Notes under the pieces: generated by a model | Databases searched by the model: none | What the model saw: the letters and a program-made list of their open reading frames with translations, nothing else | Told to the model about the DNA's origin: nothing | Translations under genes and position numbers: made by a program | In this document: positions 46,804-56,640 of the stretch, piece after piece | Layout of the letters: every line of letters begins with the position of its first letter | Numbering within the stretch: the first letter of the stretch is position 1 | DNA from: Lactobacillus crispatus | GTDB taxonomy: Bacteria > Bacillota > Bacilli > Lactobacillales > Lactobacillaceae | Length of the DNA: 64,000 nucleotides | Assembly: GCF_018987235.1 (NCBI RefSeq) | Contig: NZ_CP072197.1 | Location: forward strand, 1,302,001-1,366,000 | Direction of reading: 5' to 3'

Positions 46804-47494
46804 TTATAACTTTCTCAGATTATCTTCTAGTTCCGTCTTACTACTAGTTTTTTCATCAACTTTTTTAATAATTTTAGCAGGAACGCCCGCTACCATTGTA
46901 TGTGCTGGCACATCATGAGTAACTACTGCTCCGGCTGCAATAACGGCTCCTTCACCTACATGAACACCCTCAATTACAACTGCATTAGCTCCAATCATGA
47001 CATTATCATCAATTTGAACCGGTTTAGCTGAAGCAGGCTCAATTACACCAGCCAATACGCTACCAGCTCCAATATGACAATGTTGTCCAACAATGGCACG
47101 GCCACCGAGAACTACGCCCATATCAATCATCGTATTAGCCCCGATTTCTGCTCCAATATTAATAATGGCACCCATCATAAATTACCACTTGATCACGAAT
47201 AATAGCTCCTGGTTCAATTCGAGCATTAACTTTTTTGAAGTCCAATAAAGGAACTGCTGAATTTCGTGCATCATTTTCAATATGGTAGGCCGTAATTTGA
47301 TGATTTTCTTTTAAAAATGGTTCAATATCTTTCCAGTCACCAAAGATCACGCCAGAATGAGCTTCAGTAAAATTCTCAATTTTCTTTGGAAAATCAATTT
47401 GTGCTAAATCTCCTTTAATAAAGACTTTTACCGGTGTCTTTTTTGGTGCATTACCGATGTAATCAATAATACTTTTTGCATCTAACTTTGCCAT
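46804..47494 (-). pseudogene. dapH: Tetrahydrodipicolinate N-acetyltransferase, frameshifted
   Basis: Two frames (47159-47494 and 46804-47178) together make DapH. The first has the N-terminal domain (MAKLDAKSIIDYIGNAPKK, HIENDARNSAVPLLD) and the start of the left-handed beta helix ([16 protein letters not shown]). The second holds the rest of the hexapeptide repeats ([21 protein letters not shown] to VAGVPAKII). The family normally reads VIGDNAVIMMGAIIN at the join; here about six residues are missing and the frame shifts, a net loss of about 17 bases near 47172. Repaired, the protein would have about 235 residues, the normal length. The lesion removes the acyltransferase active site from the first product. 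Confidence 0.88.
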
Positions 47495-47508
47495 CTTTTT
47501 TCTCTTTT

Positions 47509-48819
47509 CTAATTTAAATATGATTGATCTAAATGAACCAAGTCTTCTAAACTTTCACGCTTAATGACTAATTTTGCTTTACCATTTTCTGCAAATACCA
47601 CTGCTGGTCGAGGATTACGATTATAATTTGAAGCCATTGAATACCCATATGCACCTGTATCCAACATCGCTAACAAGTCTCCAGCTTTGACTTGTGGCAA
47701 AGCTTGATCTTCTGCTAATATATCGCCACTCTCGCAATACTTACCAGCAATACGAACATGTTCAGTCAAAGGCGCTTGTGGATCGGTGGCTAAAACTGTT
47801 TCATACTTAGCCTGATAAAGTGCAGGGCGAATATTATCTCCCATCCCGCCATCGACAGTAATATAAGAACGATAACCTGGAATATCCTTACGGCTACCCA
47901 CCGTATAAAGGTTGTAACCGGCTGGACCAACAATTGATCTTCCCGGTTCAATATCGATTTCAGGTAAAGGATAATTCATTTTTTCAGCTTCAGTTTTGAT
48001 CACCTTAACAATCGTCTTAACAAATTCTTCTGGTCGTAATGGATGATCTTCTTGGGTATATTTAATCCCAAAACCGCCACCAACATTAATAACTTGTGCA
48101 AGATAGCCATACTTTTCTCGCCAATCTTGCGCTACTACCATTAATTTTTGTGCTGCCATTTCAAAGCCGTTTAAGGCAAAAATCTGTGAGCCAATGTGAG
48201 CATGAATCCCCAACATTTTCATCCTAGGATTAGCTAGAACTTGTTTTAATGCCTTTTCTGCTTGACCTGATTCAAGATCAAAGCCAAATTTACTATCAAT
48301 CTGACCTGTTTGATCATATTCATGGGTATGTGCTGAAATCCCTGGTGCAATACGCAACATGACACTAATCGTAGCATCGTACTTTTTTAAAACTTGCGCC
48401 AATAACTGAATCTCATGAAAATTATCAATAATAATTTTGCCAACATGATTTTTTACAGCCATTTCCAATTCAGTTAATGATTTATTATTACCATGAAAGC
48501 TAACTCTCTCCATTGGAAAATTGGCTTTTATTGCAGTAAATAACTCACCTGCTGAAACTACGTCAGTGTATGCTCCCTCTTCTGCAATAACTTGATACAT
48601 TGCGATTGCTGCGAAAGCTTTACTTGCATAACTAACAGCATAGGCCATGTTTTCTTCTTCAAAAACTTTCTTAAAAGCCCGAATTTGTCGACGAATTTGA
48701 TCGACATCATAAACTACTAATGGCGTACCATACTTTTGAGCTAATTCTACTGTATCAACTCCACCAATCGTTAAATGGCCTTGCTCATTAATCTGATCTA
48801 CTGCAATTTGTGAATTCAT
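47509..48819 (-). CDS. lysA: Diaminopimelate decarboxylase
   Basis: 436 residues, fold type III PLP enzyme. PLP Lys67 in SYASKAFAAIAMYQ, HAHIGSQIF, VNVGGGFGIKY, the EPGRSIVGPAG loop and CESGDILAEDQALP with the active-site Cys at the dimer interface. Converts meso-DAP to L-lysine. First gene of the operon, immediately behind the lysine riboswitch; AGGAGA ribosome-binding site. Confidence 0.95.
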   Translation of the reverse strand: MNSQIAVDQINEQGHLTIGGVDTVELAQKYGTPLVVYDVDQIRRQIRAFKKVFEEENMAYAVSYASKAFAAIAMYQVIAEEGAYTDVVSAGELFTAIKANFPMERVSFHGNNKSLTELEMAVKNHVGKIIIDNFHEIQLLAQVLKKYDATISVMLRIAPGISAHTHEYDQTGQIDSKFGFDLESGQAEKALKQVLANPRMKMLGIHAHIGSQIFALNGFEMAAQKLMVVAQDWREKYGYLAQVINVGGGFGIKYTQEDHPLRPEEFVKTIVKVIKTEAEKMNYPLPEIDIEPGRSIVGPAGYNLYTVGSRKDIPGYRSYITVDGGMGDNIRPALYQAKYETVLATDPQAPLTEHVRIAGKYCESGDILAEDQALPQVKAGDLLAMLDTGAYGYSMASNYNRNPRPAVVFAENGKAKLVIKRESLEDLVHLDQSYLN

Positions 48820-48854
48820 TTTGTTCTCCTGTCTTTTTCAGGCGAAACGCTAAT

Positions 48855-48892
48855 AAAAAATCCATTGTCTGCGCCAAACAAACAATGGATTA
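48855..48892 (-). terminator. Riboswitch-controlled terminator before lysA
   Basis: AATCCATTGT pairs with ACAATGGATT and is followed leftward by TTTTTTA. It lies between the lysine aptamer and lysA, as expected for transcription attenuation. Confidence 0.88.
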
Positions 48893-48904
48893 ATTTCTAC
48901 TTAA

Positions 48905-49082
48905 TCTATGGTCGATAGCGCTCCGCGAATTTTGTTCGCGACAGTCCGCAGTTTATTCAACTACGCCCCAGCTCAAGCCTTTAGCATGACTCAGCTTCGG
49001 CAACCTCCCCTTTTACAATTCATCTTCGTTTTGCCCAACTCAGAATTGTTACTTATGTCGGCTGCGCCTCTTCGATTGACTG
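48905..49082 (-). promoter_or_regulatory. Lysine riboswitch (L-box)
   Basis: Reading leftward from about 49076: GAAGAGGCGCAGCCGACAT, AAGTAA, then GAAGATGAATTG, GGGGAGGTTGCCGAAGC, CTTGAGCTGGGGCGTAG, and CTGCGGACTGTCGC with its closing helix GCGAA..TTCGC. These are the conserved cores of the L-box. High lysine should favour the terminator at 48855-48892 and shut off the operon. ORFs drawn on the plus strand here are antisense to the aptamer. Confidence 0.92.
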
Positions 49083-49083
49083 T

Positions 49084-49112
49084 AGTTTACAATTTTATAA
49101 AAATATAGTCAA
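49084..49112 (-). promoter_or_regulatory. Promoter of the lysine operon
   Basis: TTGACT (49107-49112), 17-base spacer, TAAACT (49084-49089) on the minus strand, just before the aptamer. Confidence 0.75.
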
Positions 49113-49183
49113 CAAATTTATTATAAAAATTTAATTTTATTTGTAACAATGCGGCATTTAGAGTGATAAATTACAGTCATCAC

Positions 49184-49211
49184 TTGCAAGATTAAAAAAG
49201 AATGTTAGAAT
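49184..49211 (+). promoter_or_regulatory. Promoter of lysC-dapF
   Basis: TTGCAA (49184-49189), 16-base spacer, TAGAAT (49206-49211). I see no second riboswitch on this side; 49113-49183 holds nothing else I can name. Confidence 0.65.
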
Positions 49212-49277
49212 TCAATTAAATTTAGTCTGACTTTTTTATTTAAATTAATGATTTCTGAAAACAAAAGGAGTTTTGAA

Positions 49278-50633
49278 ATGAAAATCGTAAAGTTTGGTGG
49301 CTCTTCTTTAGCTACCGGTGAAAGTGTTGCACAAGCAATTCAAATTATTCTCAGCGATCCTCAACGACAAGTAATGGTTGTCTCTGCCCCAGGCAAAAGG
49401 AATACAACAGATATCAAAGTTACTGATCTGTTAATCAAGTACGCAGATTTAGCCTTAAAGCACAAGAATTGTGTTGAAATCGTGAATAAAATTTTTAGTC
49501 GCTATCAAGAAATTGGTCATTATTTTGGCTTAGCAGATACGGAATTAAGTATTATTAAACAAATTTTATTAGAGTTGCCCAATCAGGGTTATCCTAACGA
49601 AAAATATCTTTTAGCTGCATTTAAGGCACATGGTGAACGGCTTAATGCTCGTTTAATTACTTTAATTTTACGCCATCAAGGAATTAATAGTCGTTTTCTT
49701 GATCCGGCTGAAGCCGGTTTAATCGTGACTGGCGAGCCCAATGATGCCATTGTCAATCCAGAGAGCTACTTAAATCTTGACCAAATTAAAATTAAGGCTG
49801 ATGAACGTATCGTATTTCCTGGCTTTTTTGGCATGACTCCGTCTGGTAATATCGCCACTTTTTCCCGTGGCGGGTCAGACATTACCGGGGCTATTCTAGC
49901 TCGCGGCTTTCATGCTGATCTCTATGAAAATTTTACAGATGTCAATGGGATTTTTGCCGCTAATCCTCATATTATTGAGCATCCCCAATCCATCAAGAAA
50001 ATGACTTATCGCGAAATGCGAGAGTTGTCATATGCTGGCTTTTCTGTTTTTCACGATGAAGCATTGATTCCTGCTATTCAAGGACAGATTCCTATCAATG
50101 TGAAAAATACTCATGATCCTAGCAATCCTGGCACTATGATTGTCCCAGAAAAGGATTTTGTCCCAGATAATGCAATAGCCGGCGTAACCAGCCAAAAACA
50201 TTTTTCCGCATTATATTTGCATAAATATTTGCTCAATAAAGAAGCTGGTTTCACCTTACGTATATTACAAATTTTATACCAACATAATATTCCATATGAG
50301 CATATGCCATCTGGGATTGACGATATTACCATTATTTTTAACAATGATTTTCTAAACGATCAGTTAATTGATCAAATTTGTAATGAAATTCAAGCTACAA
50401 TTAATCCAGATCAACTCGAATGGATTGAAGATTATGCAATTATTATGGTTGTCGGCGAAGGAATGCGACAAAAACATACCATCAGCCGTCAAATTATCGA
50501 TTCTTTAGGCGATCATGATATTTCACCACAAATGATCAATCAGGGAGCTTCTCAAATTTCAATCATGATCGGTACTAAAAAAGAAAAGGCTGATGAAGCA
50601 GTAAAAATTATTTATCAAAAGTTTTTTAATTAG
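49278..50633 (+). CDS. lysC: Aspartokinase
   Basis: 451 residues from the ATG at 49278, which has AAAAGGAG eight bases upstream (the frame opens 30 bases earlier). Kinase domain: KIVKFGGSSLATGESV, FSRGGSDITGAILARG and FTDVNGIFAANP. Tandem ACT domains at the C-terminus (about 310-450), with QGASQISIMIG. Phosphorylates aspartate as the first step of the pathway; ACT domains suggest feedback control by lysine or threonine. Cotranscribed with dapF, divergent from the lysA operon. Confidence 0.93.
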   Translation: MKIVKFGGSSLATGESVAQAIQIILSDPQRQVMVVSAPGKRNTTDIKVTDLLIKYADLALKHKNCVEIVNKIFSRYQEIGHYFGLADTELSIIKQILLELPNQGYPNEKYLLAAFKAHGERLNARLITLILRHQGINSRFLDPAEAGLIVTGEPNDAIVNPESYLNLDQIKIKADERIVFPGFFGMTPSGNIATFSRGGSDITGAILARGFHADLYENFTDVNGIFAANPHIIEHPQSIKKMTYREMRELSYAGFSVFHDEALIPAIQGQIPINVKNTHDPSNPGTMIVPEKDFVPDNAIAGVTSQKHFSALYLHKYLLNKEAGFTLRILQILYQHNIPYEHMPSGIDDITIIFNNDFLNDQLIDQICNEIQATINPDQLEWIEDYAIIMVVGEGMRQKHTISRQIIDSLGDHDISPQMINQGASQISIMIGTKKEKADEAVKIIYQKFFN

Positions 50634-50641
50634 GGGGCATT

Positions 50642-51646
50642 ATGATTAATTTATTCAAAGTTCACGGTTCGCAAAATCATTTCTTTATTCTTGATCAAAC
50701 ACAATTCGAACACGAATTAAGTGACGCCGAGCTAAAAAATTTTACGCAAAAGATTACCAATCCACAAACTGGACTGCTTCACGGAGCAGATGGCGTTTTA
50801 GTAGTTAATCATCCCGTGCATTCTAACTCACTTGGCCAGATGCGTGTAATCAATGCTGATGGAAGTGAAGCATCAATGTGTGGCAACGGCCTACGCACCG
50901 TTGCTCGTTACCTAAGTGAAAAAACGGGAAAAGATAATTTCCTAGTTGACACAATGAATGCCAGCTTACGTGTTAGAAGAGAAAAAGATTTTGCTTCTAA
51001 CGTGCCAGCATTTGCAGTTGAGATCTCTCCTGTACGCTTTAATAAAGAGGCACTCCCTTTTGATAATTTAGGACAAGAACGGATTATTGATGCTTGGTTG
51101 CCAGAAATTTATCCTGGATTACGTTTTACTTCAATTGCCGTACCTAACCCACATTTGATTTCTTTTGTTAATCAAGCAGAAATTACCGGCCCGATCTTAG
51201 GCATTGTTGGTAAAAAATTAAATAGCAATAATCCCTACTTTACAGATGGCGTCAATGTTAATTTCGCGCAAATTTTAGATAAAAATAAACTTTTTGTCCG
51301 CACTTACGAACGGGGCGTTGGTTTTACCAATGCCTGTGGTACTGGAATGTCCGCGACTTCTCTTGCTCTTACTTTAACCCACCCCGAAATAGGCAACTTA
51401 AATACACCAATATCAGTTTATAATCCTGGCGGTATGGTTAAAACTATCGTGCATTATGAAAAAAATAGTTATTGGATCGAGCTTATTGGTAACGCTACTT
51501 TTACTCATCGAATTAAGCTTTCTGAAGCTGACTTAAGGAAAGGTGATTTTTCCAATGTCCAGATCCAAAAGACTGCTGAACAAAGTGCTTATGAAAAATT
51601 TATTGCTAATCTGCCAAAGTTCAATGACATTACAACTTTAGCGTAA
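50642..51646 (+). CDS. dapF: Diaminopimelate epimerase
   Basis: 334 residues, somewhat longer than the usual ~275 because of a C-terminal extension. Catalytic Cys80 in ASMCGNGLRTVARY and Cys232 in TNACGTGMSATS; NADGSEA and ERGVGFT line the site. Interconverts LL- and meso-DAP. Begins eight bases after lysC with GGGGGC upstream. Confidence 0.94.
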   Translation: MINLFKVHGSQNHFFILDQTQFEHELSDAELKNFTQKITNPQTGLLHGADGVLVVNHPVHSNSLGQMRVINADGSEASMCGNGLRTVARYLSEKTGKDNFLVDTMNASLRVRREKDFASNVPAFAVEISPVRFNKEALPFDNLGQERIIDAWLPEIYPGLRFTSIAVPNPHLISFVNQAEITGPILGIVGKKLNSNNPYFTDGVNVNFAQILDKNKLFVRTYERGVGFTNACGTGMSATSLALTLTHPEIGNLNTPISVYNPGGMVKTIVHYEKNSYWIELIGNATFTHRIKLSEADLRKGDFSNVQIQKTAEQSAYEKFIANLPKFNDITTLA

Positions 51647-51678
51647 AAAAATGGCTTGCAACACGCAAGCCATTTTTA
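51647..51678. terminator. Bidirectional terminator after dapF
   Basis: AAAATGGCTTGC pairs with GCAAGCCATTTT around AACAC. Confidence 0.92.
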
Positions 51679-51689
51679 CTTTTTAATTA

Positions 51690-52866
51690 TTAATCTAAGT
51701 CTTTCAAGCCATGCTTTTTCTTGGAAACGCGATAAAAAATATAAGGTGCAGTAGCGGCTACGTTACCCATATCCGTCAGAATTTGATAAAAGCTAGTCGC
51801 TGCCTTAGGCCATAAACGTGGATCAGATCCCATGATGAAGGATTTAAAGCAAAACAAAGAAAGCACCTGCCATTCCCATCAAACCAGATAAAGCAATTGC
51901 TCTAGTAAAGAATTTACCAATCAATAAACTCGTGTTAGGATCCAAATGAAGTGCGGTTCCAAAGGCTTTGCCAAGTGTGCCATATACGGTATACGTAATA
52001 TTTCCAGTATTGGCATTGGCTGCTAAAATATCTTTTTGATAATTAACTGAAAAGCCGGTCATAAAAATCATCAAAACATAAGAAATAATAGTGAACAATG
52101 ACCCAATAATTAAGCATTTAGGGAAATCTTTTTCTGGGTGTTTCATACTGTCAATCACATCACCGATGGTTTCCATCCCACCATATGCAAAGACTGCATA
52201 AACTACGAAAGAAATAATCGTAATTGGCGTTTGAAAACTTTTATTAGGCGAAATAATAAAACTTTGCCACCCAGTAATCGGCTGAGCCAATTGCCCATGA
52301 TTCATAATCAAGACCGTTAAACTAGCTAGAATAAAGACTGCATTCATTACAATCATAAACCAACCACCGATTGATGACATAATTTTAATTCCAGTTATCC
52401 CTCTGGAAGACAGGTACGTTGATACAATCATGAATAAAATTGCTAGTACACCTATCAATTGAGTACCATGCAAGCCCAAAATATTCCATTCTTGAGTTGT
52501 ATCTTTGCCAAAAATAAGGGCAGAGATTGAAATCCAAAGCCTTGAGGCGCTTGCAACCAGCCACAGCACCCAGTTAGCCAGCCATACAAAAGTCCCAATA
52601 AAGGCCTATTTTTGTCCAATTGAGCCAGCTAACCATGAATAAATACCACCTTGAGCATCATGAAAAGCAGACCCATATTATGCCATCATTAAGCCAGCTG
52701 GGAAAAAGAAATAGACGCAAGCCAAAATAAACCAAATGATCCCAGCATATGTCATTTGCTCATAAGAAACAGAAACATTGCCAAAACCATAAACCGTTGT
52801 GATAATCATCAACACAAGGCTCATAGTCGTCAATGATTTTTTAGTTTGTGAATTTTCATCATCCAA
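51690..52866 (-). pseudogene. APC-family amino acid permease (YjeM-like), inactivated by two stops and a frameshift
   Basis: A single frame starts MDDENSQTKKSLTTMSLVLM. It is broken at TAA (52678-52680, where AEYGSAF is expected) and at TAG (52606-52608, where GQKWAFIGTF is expected). The frame continues unbroken to the stop after GAFFVLL (51844). One base out of phase follow SFIMGSDPRLWPKAATSFYQ and ...KKKHGLKDLD* ending at 51690, so a further indel lies near 51850. Repaired it would have about 12 membrane helices and resemble YjeM-type glutamate/GABA-family transporters. Three independent lesions show a true, older pseudogene. Confidence 0.88.
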
Positions 52867-52950
52867 GATAAAGCCTCTACTTTCTATTTACACTTTCCAT
52901 TTTAGCATCGTTTATCTTGAATAAATTTATTCTAATTTTAGGCTCATAAG

Positions 52951-52982
52951 AAAAAACTACTAGTTATTCACTAGTAGTCCTT
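52951..52982 (-). terminator. Terminator of the clpX-engB operon
   Basis: ACTACTAG pairs with CTAGTAGT; T-run leftward. Confidence 0.8.
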
Positions 52983-52987
52983 CATTT

Positions 52988-53578
52988 TTATTCATTAATT
53001 CTTTTTTCAATCCAATTACTTAATTCAGTTACATGTAATTTAGTGACCGAACTAAAAGTCAAAACGGTGACATGATCATAGTTGAGATTCAACTTTTTCT
53101 TTAAACCTGACATCACCTTATTAGTTTGACTCTTTTTTATTTTATCCATCTTGGTACAAACTACCAAAATTGGGATATTTAGATATTGAGCATAATCATA
53201 CATAGCAATATCATCTTTGGTTGGTTCATGACGACTATCTACTAAAATAATTAGTCCCTTTAGGTTGGGTCTAGTTTCTAAATAATCTTGAATCATTTCG
53301 CCAAATTCTTGCCGCTTCTTCTGTGAAACTTTGGCATAGCCATAACCTGGTACATCAACCAAATAAAATTTTTCATTGACTTTGTAGAAATTCAAAGTTT
53401 GTGTCTTTCCAGGCTGTGACGAGGTCCTAGCTAAGTTTTTACGCTTTAATAGGGTATTTATCAAGCTGGACTTTCCCACGTTTGAGCGGCCTGCTAATGC
53501 GATCTCAGGCAAGTTATCTTTAGGATATTGATCTTCTCTAACAGCACTAACTGCATAACTACTGCTTTTAATGATCAT
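52988..53578 (-). CDS. engB: Ribosome-biogenesis GTPase YsxC/EngB
   Basis: 196 residues. GTPase motifs G1 [10 protein letters not shown]2/G3 [11 protein letters not shown]4 TKMDK and G5-like SSVTK. Needed for assembly of the 50S subunit. The ATG at 53578 is preferred over the GTG two codons earlier; it overlaps the end of clpX by 11 bases, the usual clpX-engB arrangement. Confidence 0.95.
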   Translation of the reverse strand: MIIKSSSYAVSAVREDQYPKDNLPEIALAGRSNVGKSSLINTLLKRKNLARTSSQPGKTQTLNFYKVNEKFYLVDVPGYGYAKVSQKKRQEFGEMIQDYLETRPNLKGLIILVDSRHEPTKDDIAMYDYAQYLNIPILVVCTKMDKIKKSQTNKVMSGLKKKLNLNYDHVTVLTFSSVTKLHVTELSNWIEKRINE

Positions 53579-54833
53579 TGACACTTACCTGTTCTTTATT
53601 ATCAGCATTTTTGCGGATTACCTTTGGCTTAGCGTGCTTAGTAATTACGTCCTTAGTTACTTCAACGGTCTCAATATCCTCTTCACTAGGAGTTTCATAC
53701 ATAATATCCATAATTGAATTTTCGATAATTGTTCTAAGTCCACGTGCACCCATATTTCTTTGGATTGCTAAGTCAGCAATTGCCTTCAGAGCACCATCAG
53801 TAAACTTCAAATTAACATCGTCAAGTGATAATAATTTCTTATACTGCTTAACTAAAGCATTCTTTGGTTCAGTTAGCACTCTGACCAAATCCTTACTACT
53901 CAATTTATCAAGCGTAGTAATAATTGGAATTCTACCAATGAATTCAGGAATCATTCCAAATTTAACTAAGTCAGCTGTAGTCAAATGGTGTGTCCAATCA
54001 TCTGCATTAATTTTATCTGCCTCATTTTCAGCACCAAAGCCAATGGTCTTTTTACCTAAACGATTTTTAACGATTTGTTCAATTCCGTCGAATGCCCCAC
54101 CAACAATAAATAGAATGTTAGTCGTGTCCATCTTAATCATTTCTTGTTGAGGGTGTTTACGCCCACCTTGAGGTGGAACAGAGGCAATTGTACCTTCCAA
54201 GATCTTTAATAATGATTGCTGTACACCTTCACCTGAAACATCACGCGTAATTGAGACATTCTCAGATTTTTTAGAAATTTTATCAATTTCATCAATATAA
54301 ATAATGCCACGCTGTGCACGTTCCAAATCATAATCAGCATTTTGTAGTAACTTAAGCAAAATATTTTCAACGTCTTCACCAACATACCCTGCTTCAGTCA
54401 AGGTAGTTGCATCGGCAATTGCAAATGGGACATTTAAAATACGAGCCAAAGTCTGAGCAAGATATGTCTTACCTGATCCAGTTGGTCCGATCATTGCAAT
54501 ATTTGATTTTTGTAATTCAGTTGAAGAATCAACATCCATTTGGCTAATTCTCTTATAGTGATTATATACAGCAACTGATAAGACTTTTTTAGCACGGTCT
54601 TGACCAATAACATATTGATCAAGTTCCTTTTTTATTTCAACAGGCTTAGGTAATTCACGAGCTGCTTTAAGTGAATCTGCTCGTAATTCATCGTCAATAA
54701 TTTTTTTAGCCAAGTCAACACATTCATTACAAATATATACACCGTTACCGGCAATCATTTTCTTAACTTGGTCTTGAGTTTTGCCACAAAAAGCGCATTT
54801 AATCTCTTCTTGATCTGTAAACTGATTTGCCAT
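53568..54833 (-). CDS. clpX: ATP-dependent Clp protease ATP-binding subunit ClpX
   Basis: 421 residues from the ATG at 54833, with GGAGG eight bases upstream. N-terminal zinc-binding C4 domain (CAFCGKTQ...CNECVDL), AAA+ module with Walker A GPTGSGKT, pore loop GYVGED, Walker [10 protein letters not shown], and a C-terminal sensor region RGLRTIIEN. Unfolds substrates for ClpP; no clpP in the window, as usual. Confidence 0.97.
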   Translation of the reverse strand: MANQFTDQEEIKCAFCGKTQDQVKKMIAGNGVYICNECVDLAKKIIDDELRADSLKAARELPKPVEIKKELDQYVIGQDRAKKVLSVAVYNHYKRISQMDVDSSTELQKSNIAMIGPTGSGKTYLAQTLARILNVPFAIADATTLTEAGYVGEDVENILLKLLQNADYDLERAQRGIIYIDEIDKISKKSENVSITRDVSGEGVQQSLLKILEGTIASVPPQGGRKHPQQEMIKMDTTNILFIVGGAFDGIEQIVKNRLGKKTIGFGAENEADKINADDWTHHLTTADLVKFGMIPEFIGRIPIITTLDKLSSKDLVRVLTEPKNALVKQYKKLLSLDDVNLKFTDGALKAIADLAIQRNMGARGLRTIIENSIMDIMYETPSEEDIETVEVTKDVITKHAKPKVIRKNADNKEQVSVNDH

Positions 54834-54910
54834 TATTTTTCCTCCTATATCTACCAAAAATCAGATTATCATAAATTAACTAATATTGATAAATATTAAG
54901 CTCGAACAGC

Positions 54911-54939
54911 AAAAAAAGCGGCCTATAGCCGCTCTTTTT
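54911..54939 (-). terminator. Terminator of tig
   Basis: AAGCGGC pairs with GCCGCTCTT around CTATA, with A/T runs. Confidence 0.85.
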
Positions 54940-54961
54940 GAGAAATTAGCAAATATTACTA

Positions 54962-56293
54962 TTACTTGCTTTCCTTCTTGTCATCGTCTTCTTTGTTTTC
55001 AAGCTTTGACTTAGCAACTTGCTTAGCATTATCAGTAATAAGATCCATAGCCTTACGTACAGTAATGTCGTGGCCTAACATGTCATCTGATAAGGTGTTA
55101 CGTACCATCTTTTCATCCATGTTGTATTCTGAAGCAAGATCCTTGATTTCTTTATCAATTTCTTCCTTAGTTGCCTTAAGGTCTTCAGCAGCAACAATAG
55201 CTTCAAGAACTAAGTTAGTTTTAACTCTTTCAGCTGCATTCTTTTCAAATTGTGAACGCAATTGTTGTTCGTTGGTATTAGTCAACTTGTAGTAAGTTTG
55301 TGGGTCAATACCTTGACGTTGCATATTACCCAAGTATTGGTTCAATTGAGTATCAACATCTTCTTGAATCATAGCATCAGGAATTTCATCGATAGTAGCG
55401 TTGCTTACAGCACCTTCAATCGCAGCTTCTTGAATAGCGTCGTTTGCTTGTTGTTCCTTTTGTTCCTTCAAGTCCTTCTTGATCTTTTCCTTTAAGTCAT
55501 CAAGGGTGTCTACAGAGTCATCAACGTCCTTAGCAAATTCATCGTCTAACTTAGGAAGTTGCTTTGACTTAACTTCGTGAATCTTAGTTGCAAAGTGTGC
55601 TTCTTTACCAGCTAAATCCTTTGCACCGTAATCTTCAGGGAAAGTTACAACTACATCAACATCATCGCCGGCTTCATGGCCTTCAAGTTGATCTTCAAAG
55701 CCAGGAATAAATGCACCTGAACCTAATTCAAGTGAGTAGTTTTCAGCTGAGCCGCCTTCGAATGGCTTGTCGTCGATAGTACCCTTGTAATCGATAGTAA
55801 CAGTATCGCCCTTTTCAGCCTTACCCTTCTTAAGAACAAGTTCTGCATTTTGTTCACGGCGCTTGTCAAGTTCAGCATCAACGTCCTTTTGGTAAACACG
55901 AGTGTTTTGCTTAGGAACTTCGATACCCTTGTAGTCACCTAACTTAACTTCTGGTTCTACAGTAACAGTAGCCTTCATAGTCCAATCCTTGTCCTTATCC
56001 ATTGATACAGGAACAATTTGTGGTTGGCCAACTGCCTTAATACCTGCTTCTTTAACAGCAGCAGAATATGCATTTGGTAATACAATATTTAAGGCATCTT
56101 CATATAATGCTTCTTCACCGTAATATTGATCAAAGATCACACGTGATACGTGACCCTTTCTAAAGCCAGGAACACGCAAGTTTTTCTTTACTCTTCTAAA
56201 AGCTTGGTCTAAACCTAATTTAATTTCATCTTGTGAAATATCAAAAGTAAGATCACCGGTTGTCTTACCGGTCTTTTCCCATTTAACAGACAT
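54962..56293 (-). CDS. tig: Trigger factor
   Basis: 443 residues. N-terminal ribosome-binding domain with the signature [13 protein letters not shown]-type prolyl isomerase domain (about 155-245; [21 protein letters not shown]), then a long helical C-terminal chaperone domain rich in Lys/Glu/Gln. Binds nascent chains at the exit tunnel. TTGGAGG ribosome-binding site. Upstream of clpX in the common tig-clpX-engB order. Confidence 0.97.
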   Translation of the reverse strand: MSVKWEKTGKTTGDLTFDISQDEIKLGLDQAFRRVKKNLRVPGFRKGHVSRVIFDQYYGEEALYEDALNIVLPNAYSAAVKEAGIKAVGQPQIVPVSMDKDKDWTMKATVTVEPEVKLGDYKGIEVPKQNTRVYQKDVDAELDKRREQNAELVLKKGKAEKGDTVTIDYKGTIDDKPFEGGSAENYSLELGSGAFIPGFEDQLEGHEAGDDVDVVVTFPEDYGAKDLAGKEAHFATKIHEVKSKQLPKLDDEFAKDVDDSVDTLDDLKEKIKKDLKEQKEQQANDAIQEAAIEGAVSNATIDEIPDAMIQEDVDTQLNQYLGNMQRQGIDPQTYYKLTNTNEQQLRSQFEKNAAERVKTNLVLEAIVAAEDLKATKEEIDKEIKDLASEYNMDEKMVRNTLSDDMLGHDITVRKAMDLITDNAKQVAKSKLENKEDDDKKESK

Positions 56294-56345
56294 TAATTAA
56301 ATACCTCCAATGTCAAATTTGAGTTTGCTTCTTGCATACTAAGTT

Positions 56346-56374
56346 ATCTTACCTTAAAAGGCCGCAAAAAACAA
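56346..56374 (-). promoter_or_regulatory. Promoter of tig
   Basis: TTGTTT (56369-56374), 17-base spacer, TAAGAT (56346-56351) on the minus strand. The IS110 element begins just beyond and leaves it intact. Confidence 0.65.
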
Positions 56375-56404
56375 ATTTAAAAGAAACATACTAACCTAGT
56401 GTTG

Positions 56405-56625
56405 GATCATGAATCGACGGATTCACGATCTGGCACTTTTTATTTTGTCTAAAATAGAAAGTGAAGATAAAGCAAATCAAGTCTTCAGCTTTTTAGACAC
56501 TTGATGTCGTAAAAGAAACGGACTGCTTTACCACCTATTCTTAAGTCTCTTCGAAGTCTGTGGGCACTTAGATGCCGTGTTTAGAAAATTAGAATTAATA
56601 GGTTGATAAAGAGGTTTATCTTCAC
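56405..56625 (+). ncRNA. Candidate bridge RNA of the IS110 element
   Basis: Hairpins in order: GATC.TGAATC/GATTCA.GATC (56405-56430); a 13-bp stem starting CACTTTTTATTTT (56434-56463); ATCAAGT/ACTTGAT (56476-56505) with a 16-base loop; GTAAA.G/CTTTAC (56509-56531); CCTATT/AATAGG (56534-56602) enclosing GGCA/TGCC (56563-56576). A long-range 11-bp stem, GTGAAGATAAA (56461-56471) with TTTATCTTCAC (56615-56625), closes the set. A 5' stem-loop followed by two internal-loop domains is the architecture of IS110 bridge RNAs. Expression and guide loops are unproven. Confidence 0.6.
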
Positions 56626-56640
56626 AGCGGAGGTTATATT

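Noticed and set aside
48908..49108. A 66-codon plus-strand ORF
   Set aside because: It is exactly antisense to the lysine riboswitch, whose conserved cores explain the sequence.
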